Positions 42,418 through 51,426 of a stretch of 64,000 nt of DNA are shown here, one piece after another. The position numbers and the translations under genes are program-made. The notes beneath the pieces were generated by a model. It worked only from the letters and a program-made list of their open reading frames with translations. It made no database searches and was not told the origin of the DNA. This DNA comes from Stappia sp. 28M-7. Its GTDB lineage: Bacteria; Pseudomonadota; Alphaproteobacteria; Rhizobiales; Stappiaceae. The stretch's first letter is position 1. Each line of letters starts with the position of its first letter. The stretch lies in assembly GCF_014252955.1 (NCBI RefSeq), contig NZ_JACMIA010000001.1:4588001-4652000 (forward strand), written 5' to 3'.

Positions 42418-45400
42418 TCAGCCCTCAGCCTCGAAGACCACCAGCAGGTCCTTCGCGTCGACCTGCTGGCCCGGCGTCGCCAGCACCTCTACCACCGTGC
42501 CCGCACGGTCGGCATGGAGCGCCGTTTCCATCTTCATCGCCTCGATCGATACCAGCACGTCGCCCGGCGACACGCTTTGTCCCGCCTTCACCGCGACAGT
42601 GGAAATGACACCCGGCATCGGCGCCCCGACATGGGCAGCATTGCCGTCCTCGACCTTGCGCCGTGCCGCGGCCCCGGCTGCTCCATGCGCCCGGTCCGGC
42701 ACCTTGATGATGCGCGGCTGGCCATTGAGCTCGAAGAACACCTTGCACTCACCATTCTCGTCCGTCTCGCCGATAGCCTGGGTGCGCACGACCAGCGTCT
42801 TGCCGGGCTCCAGGTCGATCATCATCTCCTCGCCGGCCGGAAGGCCGTAGAAATAAACCGGCGTCGGCAGCACGTTGACCGGACCGTAGCGGTCTCTCGC
42901 GGCGGCAAAGTCGGTGAAGACCTTCGGATACATCAGGTAGGAGGCGAGATCGGTATCGGAGATCTCGCCGCCGGTCTTTTCCGCCGCTTCCTTGCGACGG
43001 GCGGCGAGATCATCGGCTGCAAGCAGCGAGCCGGGGCGCACGGTGATCGGGGTCTCGCCCTTCAGTACCTTGGACTGGATGTCCTTCGGCCATCCGCCGG
43101 GGGACTGGCCGAGATCGCCGCGCATCATCTGGACGACGCTCTCGGGAAAGGCGACGTCCTTGTCCGGTGCCATCACATCGGCCACCGACAGCCCCTGCGC
43201 CACCATCATCAGCGCCATATCGCCGACCACCTTCGACGACGGCGTCACCTTGACGATGTCGCCGAACATCATGTTGACGTCGTGATAGGCCTGCGCCACC
43301 TCGTGCCACCGGGTTTCCAGGCCCAGCGAACGGGCCTGTTCCTTCAGGTTGGTGAACTGGCCACCCGGCATCTCGTGCAGATAGACTTCCGAAGCCGGCG
43401 CCTTGAGGTCGCTCTCGAAGGCCCGGTACTGCGCCCGCGCCGCCTCCCAGTAAAAGGAGATCTCGCGAATGGCACGCGCATCCAGCCCTGTGTCGCGCGG
43501 TCCGTCGCGCAAGGCCGCGGCAAGCGAGCCCAGCGCCGGCTGCGAGGTCAGGCCGGAGAAGGCATCCATGGCGGCATCGACCGCATCGACCCCGGCCTCC
43601 ACCGCGGCCAGCACCGTCGCGGCGGAAATGCCGGACGTGTCGTGGGTGTGGAAGTGGATCGGCAGGCCGATTTCCTGCCTCAGAGCGGAGAACAGGCGCC
43701 GCGCCGCCTCCGGCTTCATCAGGCCGGCCATGTCCTTGACGCCGAGAATGTGGCAGCCGGCCCGCTCCAGCTCCTTCGCCAGCTTCACGTAGTAGGCAAG
43801 GTCGTATTTCGGCCGCGCCGCATCCAGCAGGTCGCCGGTGTAGCAGATCGTTCCCTCGCACAGCTTGTCCGCCTCGATCACCGCATCGAGCGAGACGCGC
43901 ATGTTCTCCACCCAGTTGAGGCAGTCGAAAACGCGGAACAGGTCGATGCCGTTCTCGGCGGCGCGGGAGACGAAATCGCGGACCACATTGTCGGGATAGT
44001 TGGCGTAGCCGACGCCGTTTGCGCCGCGCAGCAGCATCTGCAGCAGGATGTTGGGCACGCGCTCGCGCACGGCCCTCAGCCGCTCCCAGGGATCCTCGGT
44101 GAGGAAGCGCATGGCGACGTCGAACGTGGCCCCGCCCCAGCATTCCAGCGAGAACAGCTGCGGCAGGCCGCGCGCATAGGAGTCCGCCACCGCTACGATG
44201 TCGAAGCTGCGCATGCGGGTCGCAAGCAGCGACTGGTGCGCATCGCGCATGGTCGTGTCGGTAACCAGCGCGCGCCGCTCCGCCTTCATCCAGTCGGCGA
44301 AGCCCTGCGGGCCGAGCTCGTCGAGAAGCTGCTTGGTGCCCTTGCGGATCTCGCCCTCATAGACCGGCGCAACAGGTGCGGGCGCATCCGCGAGGGGCTG
44401 CGGCCGGTTGCGGGTCTCCGGGTGGCCGTTGACCGTGACGTCGGCAATATAGGTGAGCAGCTTGGTGGCCCGGTCCCGGCGTGTGACCTGGAGGAACAGG
44501 GCCGGCGTCTCGTCGATGAAGCGCGTCGTGTAGCTGTTGGCCCGGAAGTCCGGATGCCCGATGACGTTCTCCAGGAACACCAGATTGGTCGCCACGCCGC
44601 GGATGCGGAATTCGCGCAAGGCACGGTCCATGCGCTGCGCGGCCTCTTCCGCGGTCGGCGCCCAGGCCGTCACCTTTTCCAGCAAGGGATCGTAGAAGCG
44701 GGTGATCACCGCCCCCGAATAGGCCGTGCCGCCATCGAGCCGGATGCCGAAGCCGGTGGCCCCGCGATAGGCGGTGATCCGGCCGTAGTCGGGAATGAAG
44801 TTCTGCTCCGGATCCTCGGTGGTGATACGGCACTGGAGCGCGTGGCCGTTCAGCCGGATCTCCTCCTGTACCGGCACGCCGGAGGCCGGCTCGCCGATCA
44901 TCGCGCCTGCCGCGATACGGATCTGCGCCTTGACGATGTCGATGCCGGTGACCTCCTCGGTCACCGTATGCTCAACCTGCACGCGCGGGTTCACCTCGAT
45001 GAAATAGAAGCGGCCAGTGTCGGCATCCATCAGGAACTCGACGGTGCCGGCACCGCGATAGTGCGCTGCCCGGCCGATCCTCAATCCGTACTCGCTCAGT
45101 TCTGCGCGCTGATCCGCGTCGAGATAGGGAGCCGGCGCCCGCTCAACGACCTTCTGGTGACGTCGCTGGATCGAGCAGTCGCGCTCGAACAGATGCACCA
45201 GGTTGCCGTGCGCATCGCCGAGGATCTGCACCTCGACATGCCGCGCCCGCTCCACCAGCTTCTCGAGATAGATCTCATCCTTGCCAAAGGCCGCCTTGGC
45301 CTCGCGCTTGGCCGCCGCCACATCGCGCAGCAACGCCTCCTCGTCGCGAATGACGCGCATGCCACGACCGCCGCCGCCCCAGGATGCCTTGAGCATCACC

Positions 45401-45885
45401 GGATAGCCGATCCCGGCGGCGAGGCGGCGCACGTCGCCCATGTCGTCGGGCAGCGGATCCGTCGCCGGCATCACCGGCACCCCGGCCTCGATGGCCAGAT
45501 TGCGGGCCGCAACCTTGTTGCCGAGCCGGCGCATGGTCTCCGGCGAAGGCCCGATGAAGACGATACCGGCTTCGGCGCAGGCCTCGGCGAATTCCGGGCT
45601 TTCCGACAGGAAGCCATAGCCGGGATGAATGGCGTCCGCCCCAGCCGCCTTAGCGACGCGCAGGATCTCCGGGATGGACAGATAGGCCTCGATCGGACCG
45701 AGCGGTTCGGGTAGCTGAGGGCCGCGGCCGATCTGGTAAGCCTCGTCGGCCTTGAACCGATGCAGCGCGAGCTTGTCCTGCTCCGCATAGACGGCAACGG
45801 TCCGCATGCCCAGTTCGTTCGCCGCACGGAAAATGCGGATCGCGATCTCCGAGCGGTTGGCAACGAGAATCTTCCGAATAGCCAA
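42418..45885 (-). CDS. pyc: Pyruvate carboxylase
   Basis: A 1155-residue biotin enzyme that carboxylates pyruvate to oxaloacetate. Order: biotin carboxylase (1-~460, KILVANRSEIAIRIFRAA, GGGGRGMRV ATP-grasp loop), carboxyltransferase (~545-830, MRDAHQSLLATRMR with metal site, GVKDMAGLMKP), allosteric linker, and C-terminal biotin carrier with EAMKMETALH carrying the biotinylated lysine. Starts at TTG with an optimal GGAGG. Supplies oxaloacetate for growth on C3 compounds. Confidence 0.97.
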   Translation of the reverse strand: MAIRKILVANRSEIAIRIFRAANELGMRTVAVYAEQDKLALHRFKADEAYQIGRGPQLPEPLGPIEAYLSIPEILRVAKAAGADAIHPGYGFLSESPEFAEACAEAGIVFIGPSPETMRRLGNKVAARNLAIEAGVPVMPATDPLPDDMGDVRRLAAGIGYPVMLKASWGGGGRGMRVIRDEEALLRDVAAAKREAKAAFGKDEIYLEKLVERARHVEVQILGDAHGNLVHLFERDCSIQRRHQKVVERAPAPYLDADQRAELSEYGLRIGRAAHYRGAGTVEFLMDADTGRFYFIEVNPRVQVEHTVTEEVTGIDIVKAQIRIAAGAMIGEPASGVPVQEEIRLNGHALQCRITTEDPEQNFIPDYGRITAYRGATGFGIRLDGGTAYSGAVITRFYDPLLEKVTAWAPTAEEAAQRMDRALREFRIRGVATNLVFLENVIGHPDFRANSYTTRFIDETPALFLQVTRRDRATKLLTYIADVTVNGHPETRNRPQPLADAPAPVAPVYEGEIRKGTKQLLDELGPQGFADWMKAERRALVTDTTMRDAHQSLLATRMRSFDIVAVADSYARGLPQLFSLECWGGATFDVAMRFLTEDPWERLRAVRERVPNILLQMLLRGANGVGYANYPDNVVRDFVSRAAENGIDLFRVFDCLNWVENMRVSLDAVIEADKLCEGTICYTGDLLDAARPKYDLAYYVKLAKELERAGCHILGVKDMAGLMKPEAARRLFSALRQEIGLPIHFHTHDTSGISAATVLAAVEAGVDAVDAAMDAFSGLTSQPALGSLAAALRDGPRDTGLDARAIREISFYWEAARAQYRAFESDLKAPASEVYLHEMPGGQFTNLKEQARSLGLETRWHEVAQAYHDVNMMFGDIVKVTPSSKVVGDMALMMVAQGLSVADVMAPDKDVAFPESVVQMMRGDLGQSPGGWPKDIQSKVLKGETPITVRPGSLLAADDLAARRKEAAEKTGGEISDTDLASYLMYPKVFTDFAAARDRYGPVNVLPTPVYFYGLPAGEEMMIDLEPGKTLVVRTQAIGETDENGECKVFFELNGQPRIIKVPDRAHGAAGAAARRKVEDGNAAHVGAPMPGVISTVAVKAGQSVSPGDVLVSIEAMKMETALHADRAGTVVEVLATPGQQVDAKDLLVVFEAEG

Positions 45886-46706
45886 GTCAGCCCCTCCTCC
45901 TGATGGACGACCCGCAGGGCCGTCCGTGCCTTAGCGTCACCGCGTTCTAGCTGCTGCACCGCAACAAGGGAAGACGGCAGGGACGAGAGGCCCGATAGGC
46001 CCGGCAAATAGCAGTCGGCAAACCGTCCCGTAATGAAACGAAGATGTTAACGCGCGTCGATCGGACCTCGGCAACGCACTCGTCGCATCCTCATCATCCA
46101 GTCGGCTGCCCGCGCCGAGCCACAACATACGCCAGGAACATATCAGGAACAATATCCAGTCAGCGATTCGGACAGGCTTCGTTCGCGGTTTCGCCGTTTG
46201 ATGAATTCGGCCCCGTAAATTTTAATGATCCGATTAACGATATCGAAAGCTTTCGAGCCGCCGGCGCAAATTCGTCCGGATCCGAATCGAATGGCGCAAA
46301 TCCTTGAGCAGATTCACGATTTCGCCCTACATCAGACCGTCCACACAACATCTCGTAGGGAACGAAACCTGAATCTCCCGGAGTCATCGATTCGGTCCGG
46401 CTTTGTTCAGGACTCGTTCTGTTCACCCTTTTTCGGGCCTGCCCGCCCCCGATTTTCGAGCCCGTCCGGCGACAGCCGCAAGTCGGTTCGCCACGCCGTC
46501 TGCACCCCCTCGCCCCTTGCGGAAAACAGCAGGCGACAGCCCCGCGCAGACTGTGCTACCTCTCAGGTTAACGGGCTTGCGGTCGCCCGAAGCTTCCGCC
46601 GCAAGACCTCTCCGGACCCGGGCGCCTTCCCGTCGCGCGGTTCTACTTAGCAACGGATCTCGGCGGCTTTCGCCGTGGCACGGATCGCACAGCACAGCTG
46701 CAGCCA
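45886..46706. other. Long intergenic region between pyc and the helicase gene
   Basis: 821 bases with no convincing gene. Bases 46020-46440 are AT-richer than the rest of the window and contain seven GANTC sites between 46165 and 46415, a TTAA-N8-TTAA pair (46222-46237) and the 14-base palindrome TCGAAAGCTTTCGA (46243-46256). Divergent promoters for pyc and the helicase must lie here. No DnaA-box cluster was seen. Confidence 0.6.
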
Positions 46707-49700
46707 ATGCTTCATTCCAGACAATCGAGGCCGTTTTCGGCCGGGGGCTACTCCGCCCCCACCTGGACCACGCTGCCGCCGCAGGCGCGCGCGCGGACGG
46801 TCACGGCGGTGCTTGGCCCGACCAATACCGGCAAGACCCACCTCGCCATCGAGCGGATGATCGCCCGCGAAACCGGCATCATCGGCCTGCCGCTGCGCCT
46901 TCTTGCGCGCGAGGTCTATGGCCGCATCACCGAGCGTGTCGGCGTCGACAAGGTGGCGCTGGTCACGGGCGAGGAAAAGATCATCCCCTCCGATACCCGC
47001 TACTGGGTGTCGACGGTGGAGGCCATGCCGCTCGATCTCGTGGTCGACTTCGTTGCCATCGACGAGGTTCAGCTCGCGGGCGATCTGGAACGCGGCCACG
47101 TCTTCACCGACCGCATTCTCAACATGCGCGGAACGCTGGAGACCCTGCTTCTCGGCTCGGCGACGGCGCGCCCGTTGCTCGAGCGCTTGTTGCCGGGTCT
47201 CAACGTGGTCACCCGGCCGCGCATGTCGATCCTGGCCTATTCGGGCCAGAAGAAGATCACCCGCCTGCCCGCCCGCTCGGCCGTGGTCGCCTTCTCCTCC
47301 TCGGAGGTCTATGCGATCGCCGAGCTGATTCGCCGCCAGCATGGCGGCGCCGCCGTCGTTCTCGGCTCGCTCAGCCCGCGCACGCGCAATGCCCAGGTCG
47401 AGTTGTTCCAGAATGGCGACGTGGAGCACCTGATCGCCACCGACGCGATCGGCATGGGCCTCAATCTCGACGTCGACCACATCGCCTTTGCCGGCATCCG
47501 CAAGTTCGACGGCTACCAGTATCGCATGCTGACGCCGGCCGAGATGGGCCAGATCGGCGGACGTGCCGGTCGCCACACCCGCGACGGCACGTTCGGTGTC
47601 ACCGGCCGGGTCGATCCTTTCGACGAGGAACTGGTCGAAGCGCTGGAAAGCCACCGCTTCGATGCGCTCAAGGTGTTCCAGTGGCGCAACCGCGCCCTCG
47701 ACTTCGACAGTGTCGAGAGCCTGCGCCGCACGCTGGACGAACCGCCGCGCGAACAGGGCTTGACGCGAGCCCCTCCCTCGGCCGACGAGACGGCCTTCGA
47801 CCATGCCCTGCGCGATGAGGCCATCCGCCGGGTCGCCGCGACGCCAGAGCGGGTTCGCCTGCTCTGGGACGTGTGCCAGGTCCCCGATTACCGCAAGATC
47901 GCGCCGGCCAACCACGCCGACCTGATCGCCGGGCTCTATGCCCATCTGACCCGTAACGGGGTCGTTCCTGACGACTGGTTTGCCCGCCAGGTCGCCTTCG
48001 CCGACCGCGTCGACGGCGACATCGATACGCTGGCGAACCGCATTGCACATATCCGCACCTGGACCTTTGTTGCTAACCGTGGCGACTGGCTTGCGGATCC
48101 CGCCCATTGGCAAGGCGTGACGCGCGGCGTAGAAGACCGTCTGTCCGACGCATTGCACGACAGGCTCACCCAGCGCTTCGTCGACCGGCGGACGAGCGTA
48201 TTGATGCGACGGCTGAGAGAGAACGCGATGCTTGAAGCGGAAATTACATCGGCAGGGGACGTGCTTGTCGAAGGACAGCATGTCGGACAACTGCAGGGCT
48301 TCCGCTTTGCACCGGATCCCTCGGCTGACGGCCCTGACGTCAAGGCCCTGCGCACGGCGGCCCAGAAGGCCCTGGCCAGCGAGCTTACCCAGCGCGCCGA
48401 CCGCCTTTCGCGCGGCGCCAACGAGGACTTCGCGCTTGCCTCCGACGGGGCTCTGCGTTGGCACGGCGAGATCGTCGGCCGCGTGATCTCCGGCGGGACG
48501 GTGCTGACCCCGGGCCTCATCGTCCTGTGCGAGGACAGCCTCGACGCGGCCGACCGCGAGAAGGTCGAGGCGCGCCTCGTTCTGTGGCTGCGCACGCATA
48601 TCGACACCGTGCTGAAGCCGCTGCGCGATCTGGAGATCGGGGAAGGCCTTGAGGGGCTTGCCCGCGGCATCGCCTTCCGCCTGGTCGAGGCGCTCGGCAT
48701 TCTCGAGCGGTCCGAGATCGCCGAGGACGTCCGCCAGCTGGACCAGACGATGCGCGCCGGCTTGCGCCGCCTGGGCGTGCGCTTCGGCGCCTACCACATC
48801 TTCGTGCCCGCACTGCTGAAGCCGGCCCCGAGCCGCCTGATTGCCCAGCTCTGGGCGCTCAAGCACGGCGAGCCAGACATGCCAGGCCTCTCCGAGCTGC
48901 CCCAGCTGTCGGCCTCGGGCCGCACCTCGATCACGGTCGACCCGGAGATTTCCAAGGCGCTGTACAAGGTCGTCGGCTTCCGCGTCTGCGGGCCGCGCGC
49001 CGTGCGCATCGACATTCTCGAGCGTCTGGCCGACCTGATCCGCCCGCTTCTGGCCTGGAAGCCGCTGGACGCGGAAGTGGCCCCGCCCGAGGGCGCGGTT
49101 GCCGAAGGCGGCGGCTTCACCGTCACGGTGGCGATGACGTCGCTGCTCGGCTGTGCCGGCGAGGACTTCTCCGCCGTGCTGAAGTCGCTGGGCTATCGCT
49201 CCGAGACCCGCGAAGTCACGCGCCCGGTTGCCGCGACTGCGGATGCCGCAGCGCCCGAGGCACCTGTGAGCGAAACCCCGGTAGTCGAGGCTGAGGCAGA
49301 GACGGAAACGTCTGCGGACGAGCAGGCCGCAGCTCCGGTAGACGCCGAGCCGGAAGCGGCAGAAGCCGCCGCAGCTCCTGCGGAGCCGGATGCCGAAGCT
49401 CATGCAGAGGCGGCAGACGCGGTCGCTTCGGAGACGACGCCCGCCGAGACTGCCACCGAAACGGTCGCCATCGAAATCTGGCGGCCAGGCCGGCGCGACC
49501 GTCGCCCGCAGGGCGCCCAGCGCGGCGGCCGGCGCCAGGAAGCAGCAGGTGGCGACGCCGTCGAAGGTCAAGGCCAGGGCCAGGGCCAGAAGCAGCGGAC
49601 CAAGGGACGCGGCTTCGGCAAGGGCGGCAACCGCCAGCAGGGCCGGCCTGACCAGCAGCGCAGCGGCGGCGGTGGCGGCAAGGGCCGGAACGAAGGCTCG

Positions 49701-49826
49701 CGTCCCGACAACCAGCGCCCGCGCGGCACCAGGCCGGAACGCCCGGCGCGCGAGATGGATCCGGATTCGCCCTTCGCGAAACTGGCGGCTCTCAAGGCCG
49801 ATCTGGAGAAGAAGCCACGCTCCTGA
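46707..49826 (+). CDS. Suv3-like DEXH helicase with disordered RG/Q-rich tail
   Basis: A 1039-residue RNA helicase relative. Walker A GPTNTGKT is at 37-44, DEVQ in VAIDEVQLAGD, LLGSAT motif III, and motif VI region in ATDAIGMGLNLDVDHIAF, followed by QIGGRAGRHTRDGTFG. This is the layout of mitochondrial Suv3 and its alphaproteobacterial relatives. After residue ~830 comes an Ala/Glu-rich acidic stretch and then a basic Gly/Arg/Gln-rich tail with QGQGQGQKQ and repeated RG/GG, predicted disordered. Followed by the S4 gene 38 bases on. In mitochondria Suv3 acts with PNPase or an exoribonuclease; a degradosome-like role is inferred. Confidence 0.9.
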   Translation: MLHSRQSRPFSAGGYSAPTWTTLPPQARARTVTAVLGPTNTGKTHLAIERMIARETGIIGLPLRLLAREVYGRITERVGVDKVALVTGEEKIIPSDTRYWVSTVEAMPLDLVVDFVAIDEVQLAGDLERGHVFTDRILNMRGTLETLLLGSATARPLLERLLPGLNVVTRPRMSILAYSGQKKITRLPARSAVVAFSSSEVYAIAELIRRQHGGAAVVLGSLSPRTRNAQVELFQNGDVEHLIATDAIGMGLNLDVDHIAFAGIRKFDGYQYRMLTPAEMGQIGGRAGRHTRDGTFGVTGRVDPFDEELVEALESHRFDALKVFQWRNRALDFDSVESLRRTLDEPPREQGLTRAPPSADETAFDHALRDEAIRRVAATPERVRLLWDVCQVPDYRKIAPANHADLIAGLYAHLTRNGVVPDDWFARQVAFADRVDGDIDTLANRIAHIRTWTFVANRGDWLADPAHWQGVTRGVEDRLSDALHDRLTQRFVDRRTSVLMRRLRENAMLEAEITSAGDVLVEGQHVGQLQGFRFAPDPSADGPDVKALRTAAQKALASELTQRADRLSRGANEDFALASDGALRWHGEIVGRVISGGTVLTPGLIVLCEDSLDAADREKVEARLVLWLRTHIDTVLKPLRDLEIGEGLEGLARGIAFRLVEALGILERSEIAEDVRQLDQTMRAGLRRLGVRFGAYHIFVPALLKPAPSRLIAQLWALKHGEPDMPGLSELPQLSASGRTSITVDPEISKALYKVVGFRVCGPRAVRIDILERLADLIRPLLAWKPLDAEVAPPEGAVAEGGGFTVTVAMTSLLGCAGEDFSAVLKSLGYRSETREVTRPVAATADAAAPEAPVSETPVVEAEAETETSADEQAAAPVDAEPEAAEAAAAPAEPDAEAHAEAADAVASETTPAETATETVAIEIWRPGRRDRRPQGAQRGGRRQEAAGGDAVEGQGQGQGQKQRTKGRGFGKGGNRQQGRPDQQRSGGGGGKGRNEGSRPDNQRPRGTRPERPAREMDPDSPFAKLAALKADLEKKPRS

Positions 49827-49864
49827 CCGCAAACCGGCAGGGCTGACGGAGGACTGCGGCAAGG

Positions 49865-50353
49865 GTGAGCGACAACGCGACCACCGGACCGGCCACACCG
49901 CCTGCGGACATGACGCCGCAGCGGCTCGACAAGTGGCTCTGGTTTGCCCGGATCGTGAAGTCGCGCAGCCTTGCCCAGAAGCTGGTGAATGGCGGCCATG
50001 TGCGGGTCAACCGCGACAAGGCTCAGGCGCCGGCCAAGGCGATCCGCCATGGCGATGTCCTGACCATCGCCGTGGCAAACCGGATCCTTGTCCTGAAGGT
50101 CCTGGCCCCCGGCACGCGGCGCGGTCCGGCACCCGAAGCCCGGTTGCTATACCAGGACCTGGATCCGTCGCCCAACGCATCGCCCATCTCCGACGATGGC
50201 GAGGATGAGGACGAGAACACCGCGAGCCCGGGTACGACCAAGGCGGGCCCGGCCGGCCGAGACGGTCCGGCGCCCGGCAGGCGCGAACGCGGCAGCGGCC
50301 GTCCGACCAAGCGCCAGCGGCGTCAGATCGACCGGCTCACGGACAAGGCCTGA
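49865..50353 (+). CDS. S4-domain RNA-binding protein (Hsp15-like)
   Basis: A 162-residue protein. The S4 domain occupies residues ~17-75 (QRLDKWLWFARIVKSRSLAQKLV, GGHVRVNRDKAQ, GDVLTI), close to Hsp15, which recycles 50S subunits carrying stuck peptidyl-tRNA. The C-terminal half is acidic then Pro/Arg-rich and disordered. GTG start. Cotranscribed with the helicase, suggesting joint RNA business. Confidence 0.9.
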   Translation: MSDNATTGPATPPADMTPQRLDKWLWFARIVKSRSLAQKLVNGGHVRVNRDKAQAPAKAIRHGDVLTIAVANRILVLKVLAPGTRRGPAPEARLLYQDLDPSPNASPISDDGEDEDENTASPGTTKAGPAGRDGPAPGRRERGSGRPTKRQRRQIDRLTDKA

Positions 50354-50677
50354 GCCAGCTCAGGTGCTTGCGCGCATTGCCCTGCGACACACGGTCCGTC
50401 GGCGCGACGCTTCAATTGCGGAGAAAAATCTTCTCCGGGAGCTATCATCGGCAACATATTCCGAACTTGAAGCCCATCGCCAAACCCGGTACGCAGGCAT
50501 CAATAACCGCCCGCACACCGGCCGGCGCCCTTCCGGTCTCTCGTCCGGGACGGAAGCCGGCATCCCGCATCGGACTGCATCCGCGGAACGGAGACCGGGC
50601 CTCGATCTGACGGCCGCGACACGGCAGCGGCATGGCCCGCCGGTCGGCGGCAGGAATGGCGCCGCGAGAGGACTGCG
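50354..50677. other. Region before fdxA
   Basis: 324 bases without a credible gene. It includes the inverted repeat CGGAGAA-aaatc-TTCTCCG at 50419-50437, possibly an operator, and a TATCAT hexamer a few bases after it. No regulator could be assigned. Confidence 0.45.
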
Positions 50678-51016
50678 ATGACCTATATCGTCACGGACAA
50701 CTGCATCAAGTGCAAGTACACCGACTGCGTCGAAGTCTGTCCGGTCGACTGTTTCTACGAAGGCGAGAACATGCTCGTCATCCATCCCGACGAATGCATC
50801 GACTGCGGCGTCTGCGAGCCGGAATGCCCGGCCGATGCGATCAAGCCGGACACGGAGCCGGGTCTGGAAAAGTGGCTGGAGCTGAACACGGAATATGCTT
50901 CCAAGTGGCCTAACCTGACGGTCAAGAAGGACGCATTGCCCGAGGCGGAGGAGTTCGACGGCAAGCCGAACAAGCTCGAGGCCTATTTCTCTCCGGAGCC
51001 GGGTTCGGGCGACTGA
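50678..51016 (+). CDS. fdxA: Seven-iron ferredoxin FdxA
   Basis: A 112-residue ferredoxin with one [3Fe-4S] and one [4Fe-4S] cluster. Cys9, Cys17 and Cys50 should bind the first, Cys21, 40, 43 and 46 the second. The sequence is close to Azotobacter FdI (start [17 protein letters not shown], then [12 protein letters not shown]). Ribosome-binding site GAGAGG. Partners are not evident. Confidence 0.96.
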   Translation: MTYIVTDNCIKCKYTDCVEVCPVDCFYEGENMLVIHPDECIDCGVCEPECPADAIKPDTEPGLEKWLELNTEYASKWPNLTVKKDALPEAEEFDGKPNKLEAYFSPEPGSGD

Positions 51017-51130
51017 GACCCGGCCGCCGCCCCGCGGCTCTTGACATGTCCGATCCCCGGAGCGCGCCCTTGGCGCTCGGCTATCCCTGACGACTGCGGC
51101 GCCGGTTTCGGCCGGCTGCCGGGTCCCGTT

Positions 51131-51158
51131 TTGAAATCCACAAGTTTTGTGCTATAGT
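51131..51158 (+). promoter_or_regulatory. Sigma-70 type promoter upstream of carD
   Basis: TTGAAA (51131-51136) and TATAGT (51153-51158) with 16-base spacing. Predicted start near 51165, leaving a ~262-base leader before the carD ATG. Confidence 0.65.
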
Positions 51159-51189
51159 CTTTTCCTCAGTAATCGAACCAGTGGTCTCC

Positions 51190-51210
51190 CCTCCACGCGG
51201 AGGTTTTTTT
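51190..51210 (+). terminator. Intrinsic terminator-like hairpin in the carD leader
   Basis: CCTCC and GGAGG pair around ACGC, followed by seven Ts. It would end a ~46-base RNA starting at the promoter above, or act as an attenuator. The stem is only five pairs long. Confidence 0.6.
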
Positions 51211-51426
51211 ATGGTTGCGAACCCTTCGCCACATGCGAAGGGGGGCGGCATCCCTCCTAGAACTGATCCGAGACCAGAGTTCGGTCGGCTGATCATCGAA
51301 TAACGAACTCCGACGGGTTGTGGCTTGCCACAAGCCCGGTGGACGTGCGTTCTCTCCATGGATGGGCGACGCATCAGGCGCCGCCCCCGGCTTCTGGCCG
51401 CAACTGCGCAGGAGTAGCATAGGCGT

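Larger units (their letters stand above)
51017..51426 (+). other. Structured leader or small-RNA region between fdxA and carD
   Basis: 410 bases without a protein gene. A promoter (separate entry) is followed by four successive hairpins: 51190-51203 with a T7 tail, 51222-51242, 51277-51310 and 51315-51337. A CU-rich tract CTCCCCTCC (51186-51194) and a CCCTCCT (51252-51258) could pair with Shine-Dalgarno sequences. Whether this is a carD leader, an independent small RNA or both cannot be told from sequence. Confidence 0.55.

Noticed and set aside
42262-45714. A 1150-codon plus-strand frame opposite pyruvate carboxylase
   Set aside because: It runs exactly antisense to a full-length, motif-complete pyc gene and its translation is Arg/His/Gln-rich without recognisable domains.
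46222-46237. TTAA-N8-TTAA as a CtrA box
   Set aside because: The CtrA consensus is TTAA-N7-TTAA; the spacing is one base too long, so it is mentioned only as context.
45886-46706. Chromosome replication origin
   Set aside because: The region is AT-rich with many GANTC sites, but no cluster of DnaA boxes is visible and the flanking genes are not those usually next to alphaproteobacterial origins.
50360-50785. Minus-strand frame of 141 codons over the fdxA leader
   Set aside because: Overlaps the start of a well-supported fdxA gene, has no ribosome-binding site and no recognisable protein pattern.
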